Source of the DNA: Corylus avellana
Lineage: Eukaryota; Streptophyta; Magnoliopsida; Fagales; Betulaceae
Reading direction: 5' to 3'
Assembly (NCBI RefSeq): GCF_901000735.1
Contig: NC_081545.1
Span: forward strand, 29,665,513-29,729,512
Length of the DNA stretch: 64,000 nt
The notes below the pieces were generated by a model. The model saw only the letters and a program-made list of their open reading frames with translations, searched no databases and had not been told where the DNA came from. Of this stretch, positions 60,890 through 64,000 are shown one piece after another. Position 1 is the stretch's first letter. Each line of letters begins with the position of its first letter. The translations under genes and the position numbers were made by a program.

Positions 60890-62052
60890 GTCTTATAGGA
60901 TGTGTTAGGTATTTGATAGTGACTTGAAACAGTAACAAGATTTGATTTGATTTGATTGATGTAAAAAAAAAAAAAAATTATATTCTGAATGTATCGAGTG
61001 CTGTCAAATCAAAGCAAATTCTTTTCCAAATATGATTAATCAGTACTCTTAAATTCGGCGAAAAAATATGATTAATTAGTACTCTTAAATTCGGCGGGGG
61101 AGAATGCGCCAGCAACGACCTTAGGCGGTTGGCATGTGTTACTTGCTTTGAGGTGTCCTAAGTAACATGTCATCACGATTAAGAATGAATCAATGAATTG
61201 CGTTATTAGAAATTTTGCAGAAATAAACATGCAACAAAATTTCTCCAAACTTGATTTTGGGAGATAATCCAACCACCCCCATCTAGCTTCAATATATATA
61301 TATATATATTTTGGGTATAACCGAACCACCATAAAAATATATATATTTTTTTTTATAAAAAGCGTTTTTTGTGTGGTATATACGTGAAAATAATTTTGAA
61401 TGTATGCCTTTTTTGAAAAAGTGTTATATTTGTGATATAAACGTGAAAATAATTCTGAATGTTTTATGTATTAGGAACATGGTTTTAGGTTAATGTGTTT
61501 TGAATGTATGCTTCTTTTTTTTTGAAGTGTTCTCTTTGTGATATACACATGAAAATAATTCTGAATGTTTTATAAAAATAAGACATTAATGTACGTATCA
61601 AGTAAATTAAAGAGACTCAATTCCTCTCAAAATCCCTAATTCATTGCTATATTCTTAGTCAAAACAAGAATGCTAATTTTAGCAGTTCCCGGTCTCCGGG
61701 CCATCGGAGTTTTCAATCTCTTGCTATTTTTCATTTAGGTAGTCCGGCCATCACCGATTAACCCGTACTAAAAATTCATCAACAAAAAATAAAAATAAAA
61801 ACGATAGACATAAAAAGAAAAATTTGACAAAGAAACCCGGCCATCCTTTTGTTGTTTTTTCTTCATCTTCATCGTTGATGCGGCTCTTTAATTATCAGCC
61901 ATTCATTACAAATGAACGGTTGTAATTGAGAGATAATTGTATACCCCTATAATTCGTAAGACTTGCTGGGATCTCAATTCGTGTTGCTTCGGCTACATCA
62001 TGCGTTTGAAAGTTGTAGTGAGAGAATAAAATGGCTTGGAAAATGCTACTTT
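59703..62052. other. Intergenic, no gene seen
   Basis: AT-rich DNA with a long (TA)n microsatellite at about 60836-60888 and three degenerate GAAAATAATTCTGAATGTTT repeats at 61385-61575. Confidence 0.6.
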
Positions 62053-62647
62053 CACTACAAAAAAAAAAAAAAAGGCCATTTTTTGATGTGGCAAACAGTA
62101 GGAACTTTTTGCCACGTCAGTTAATCCTGATGTGCCAAAAGTGGCACGTCAACAAATTTTTTTTTGACGTGCCAAATACATTTACTGATGTATTGAAAAA
62201 AACACATCAGTATTTACTGACGTGTCAAAATTGACACGTCAGTAAATTCGAATCTAATTTAATTTTACAACATTTAAAAATAAATAACTAATTAATTTTA
62301 TATTTGCTGACGTGTCAATATTTGACACGTTAGTAAATACTGACGTGCTATATTGACACGTCAGTAAATACTGCCGCAGCTATATTGACGTGCTATTTTG
62401 ACACATCAGGAAGTTTTTTTGACGTGCCAAAAAATGACACGTCAGAATTTTCTGACGTGTTGGATCTAACACGTCAGGAATTTTTGACGTGCCATATTTG
62501 GCACGTCAGAAAATTGCCAATTCCTGACACCCACAAACTTGAAGCGTAAAACAAGTCAAAAATGCCCCGTCAGTAGGGTTTACTGACGTGTCAAACAACC
62601 TGACACGTCAGGAAATCCACGTTAGTAAAAAATCCTTTTTTTGTATA
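62053..62647. mobile_element. CACTA-like non-autonomous element with ACGT palindromes
   Basis: The left end CACTACAAAAAAA is a typical CACTA terminus; the right end TTTTTTTGTATA is a decayed inverse. Between them close to twenty TGACGTG or CACGTCA motifs alternate in direction and form imperfect palindromes of about 26 bp. These resemble the subterminal repeats bound by CACTA transposase accessory proteins. No coding frame was seen. Confidence 0.7.
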
Positions 62648-62894
62648 AATTTATTCTTTTTATTTTTTATTTTTTATAACAACAATTTCAATTAAAAACC
62701 AGAAGAATTACAAACATGCCATCAATGGAAAGAGGGAGAGAGAGGGAAAGTGTATCTTTGCCACTTCAAATTGGAATATAGAGGGGTCGAAAAAACGTGA
62801 AAATGCAATTTAAGTACTCTTGCCATAACCCAATATGCTACATGACCAAATTCTGTGTATTTTTTTAGCTTCCCAATAGGAAGAGGCTGGAATA

Positions 62895-63120
62895 TTAAGA
62901 GAAACGTACAGCATCAGCAGTAAGATTTTCAATATGCCAGTACTGTTGGACATTAATGGAAGGGTGTTGCAAGGAAAAGAAAACAATCAAAGAGTCCCCT
63001 TCCAACGTGAAGAACTTGAGCTGCGTGGAGGATGTCAGGGAGGCAGCAAGGACTGCCGTAGCTTCACCGAAAGTGGAAAATGCAACTTTATTCGTTCTTA
63101 TCTTTTGCTTTTTTATATCG
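62895..63120 (-). pseudogene. RNase H-like (RVT_3) fragment
   Basis: The minus strand reads EATAVLAASLTSS, then KFFTLEGDSLIVFFSLQHPS, then YWHIENLTADAV. This is the C-terminal half of the RNase H domain seen in plant LINE-type ORFs. There is no start codon or upstream catalytic part, so it is a fragment. Confidence 0.65.
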
Positions 63121-63687
63121 CATAAATTAAATAAAAAGAAGAATGTCATCTGACCTTTTTCTTTTCTTTCAATGAATTATAATATATTAAATTAAATAAA
63201 CAAAATAAAAGGCACAAGTACGTCATGAACTGGCTCCCCAGGAGAACAAGAGCTAGCTAAAAGGATATAAACCAATCACAAGAAAACACAAAGAACACCT
63301 AACCGACAACAAGATCCACGACACAGCAATACATCTGTATTCTGTTAATAGAGACATCCTTGCTCAGACAACAGCCCTGAATTTCTCTCTTAGAAAGGAT
63401 AGATGAGACTGGCATGGATGGCTGCACTCTTTTCAATAATCTTAAATCTGTTTGTCTTTTTCATTTGTTTGAGTAAATGTTGTGCTGTGTATAGCTCCCT
63501 TGTGATGGCCACCATAATGGCCCTCTCCTTTCCATATATCGGAAAGTATGATTGCTGTGTACATATACACTCTCCGACAAATCCATCGATCATAGGATAT
63601 ATAGCTTGCTTATCATTAAATTTAGTTGACAAAATGTTGTGAAAAAAAAAAACAATATATATATATATATAAACTTAATTAGATAAG

Positions 63688-64000
63688 CTACAAGATTGCC
63701 TTAGCCATCTCTAAAGCATGAAAGAAGAGCACCCCAGCAGAAAAAGGCACACTCAAAATAACAAGCGCCGCCATCCCTAATGCCAAACTCGGCCTAATGC
63801 TCAACAAATAAGACTGCAACAGCCCCACCGCCTCACAAACATCCTCGTCGTACTGTGTGTAGTATTTCTTCTCCCACTCCATCCAACTCGCAGGTGGTTC
63901 CTGGCTCATCTCTGACATCTTCAACTCCCTAATGCGCATTCGTAGCAATATCATGTTCTCGTCCACAATCCTCCCCCCATAATCTCGCCGTCCATGCTGA
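63688..64000 (-). CDS. Paralogue of the unknown membrane protein, cut by window end
   Basis: The open frame runs from the window edge to a stop at 63688, 103 codons visible. It reads RRDYGGRIVDENMILLRMR, then WMEWEKKYY, DEDVCEAVGLLQ, RPSLALGMAALVILS and a C-terminal ALEMAKAIL. Roughly six residues in ten match the protein of 41135-41575, including the membrane segment. The N-terminus lies outside the window. Same strand as its relative, so the two form a small tandem family. Confidence 0.8.
   Translation of the reverse strand, partial: QHGRRDYGGRIVDENMILLRMRIRELKMSEMSQEPPASWMEWEKKYYTQYDEDVCEAVGLLQSYLLSIRPSLALGMAALVILSVPFSAGVLFFHALEMAKAIL

Noticed and set aside
62080..62640. CRISPR-like array of short palindromes
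   Set aside because: Spacing is irregular, the units alternate in strand, and the context is a plant CACTA-like element.

Overview
This is nuclear DNA of a flowering plant, most likely a woody core eudicot. It is AT-rich, its genes have introns, and there are many small DNA transposons, decayed L1-type LINEs and tRNA-derived SINEs. I cannot name the species. Genes are few: (1) an intact translation initiation factor eIF5 gene, CDS 11671-12987 (+), whose leader holds a 1.2 kb intron and an upstream ORF; (2) a RING-CH (MARCH-like) membrane E3 ligase gene on the minus strand, in which six coding exons could be joined in frame (20606-17468); (3) a single-exon PIN-LIKES auxin carrier gene of the PILS2 type, 29375-30733 (-); (4) a small plant gene of unknown function with a transit-like N-terminus and a membrane segment, present twice (41135-41575 and 53774-54214, both -), with a diverged paralogue cut by the window end (63688-64000, -).

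Two 100-N gaps (1547-1646 and 44179-44278) decide how the window should be read. The 12.1 kb before the second gap (32031-44178) is repeated after it (44279-57552), starting at the first base after the gap and stopping at the base where the left contig ends. This is what two unmerged, overlapping contig ends look like, probably the two haplotypes of one locus. It is less likely to be a real tandem duplication. The first gap shows the same pattern: 1-1546 recurs at 5966-7511. If so, the duplicated unknown gene is one gene with two alleles, and differences between copies (a 311 bp hAT MITE, a 388 bp versus 1122 bp replacement, small indels) are allelic.

Layout: 0-8 kb, contig-end repeat, a possible minus-strand leader exon, a Pack-MULE-like element and a polyadenylated retroelement. 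8-14 kb, eIF5. 15-17 kb, dead LINE. 17.4-22.3 kb, RING-CH gene. 22-29 kb, gene-poor with several well-bounded MITEs and a LINE 3' remnant. 29-31 kb, PILS2. 31.7-44.2 kb and its repeat 44.3-57.5 kb, retroelement, hAT element with nested SINE, Harbinger-like MITE and the unknown gene. 57.5-64 kb, LINE remnant, hAT and CACTA-type elements, RNase H fragment and the end paralogue.

The genes share no visible pathway. I found no rRNA, true tRNA, CRISPR array or viral gene. The points most worth checking are the false-duplication structure, the weak-context upstream ORF in the eIF5 leader, and the transposon insertion and possible excision footprint that differ between the two copies.
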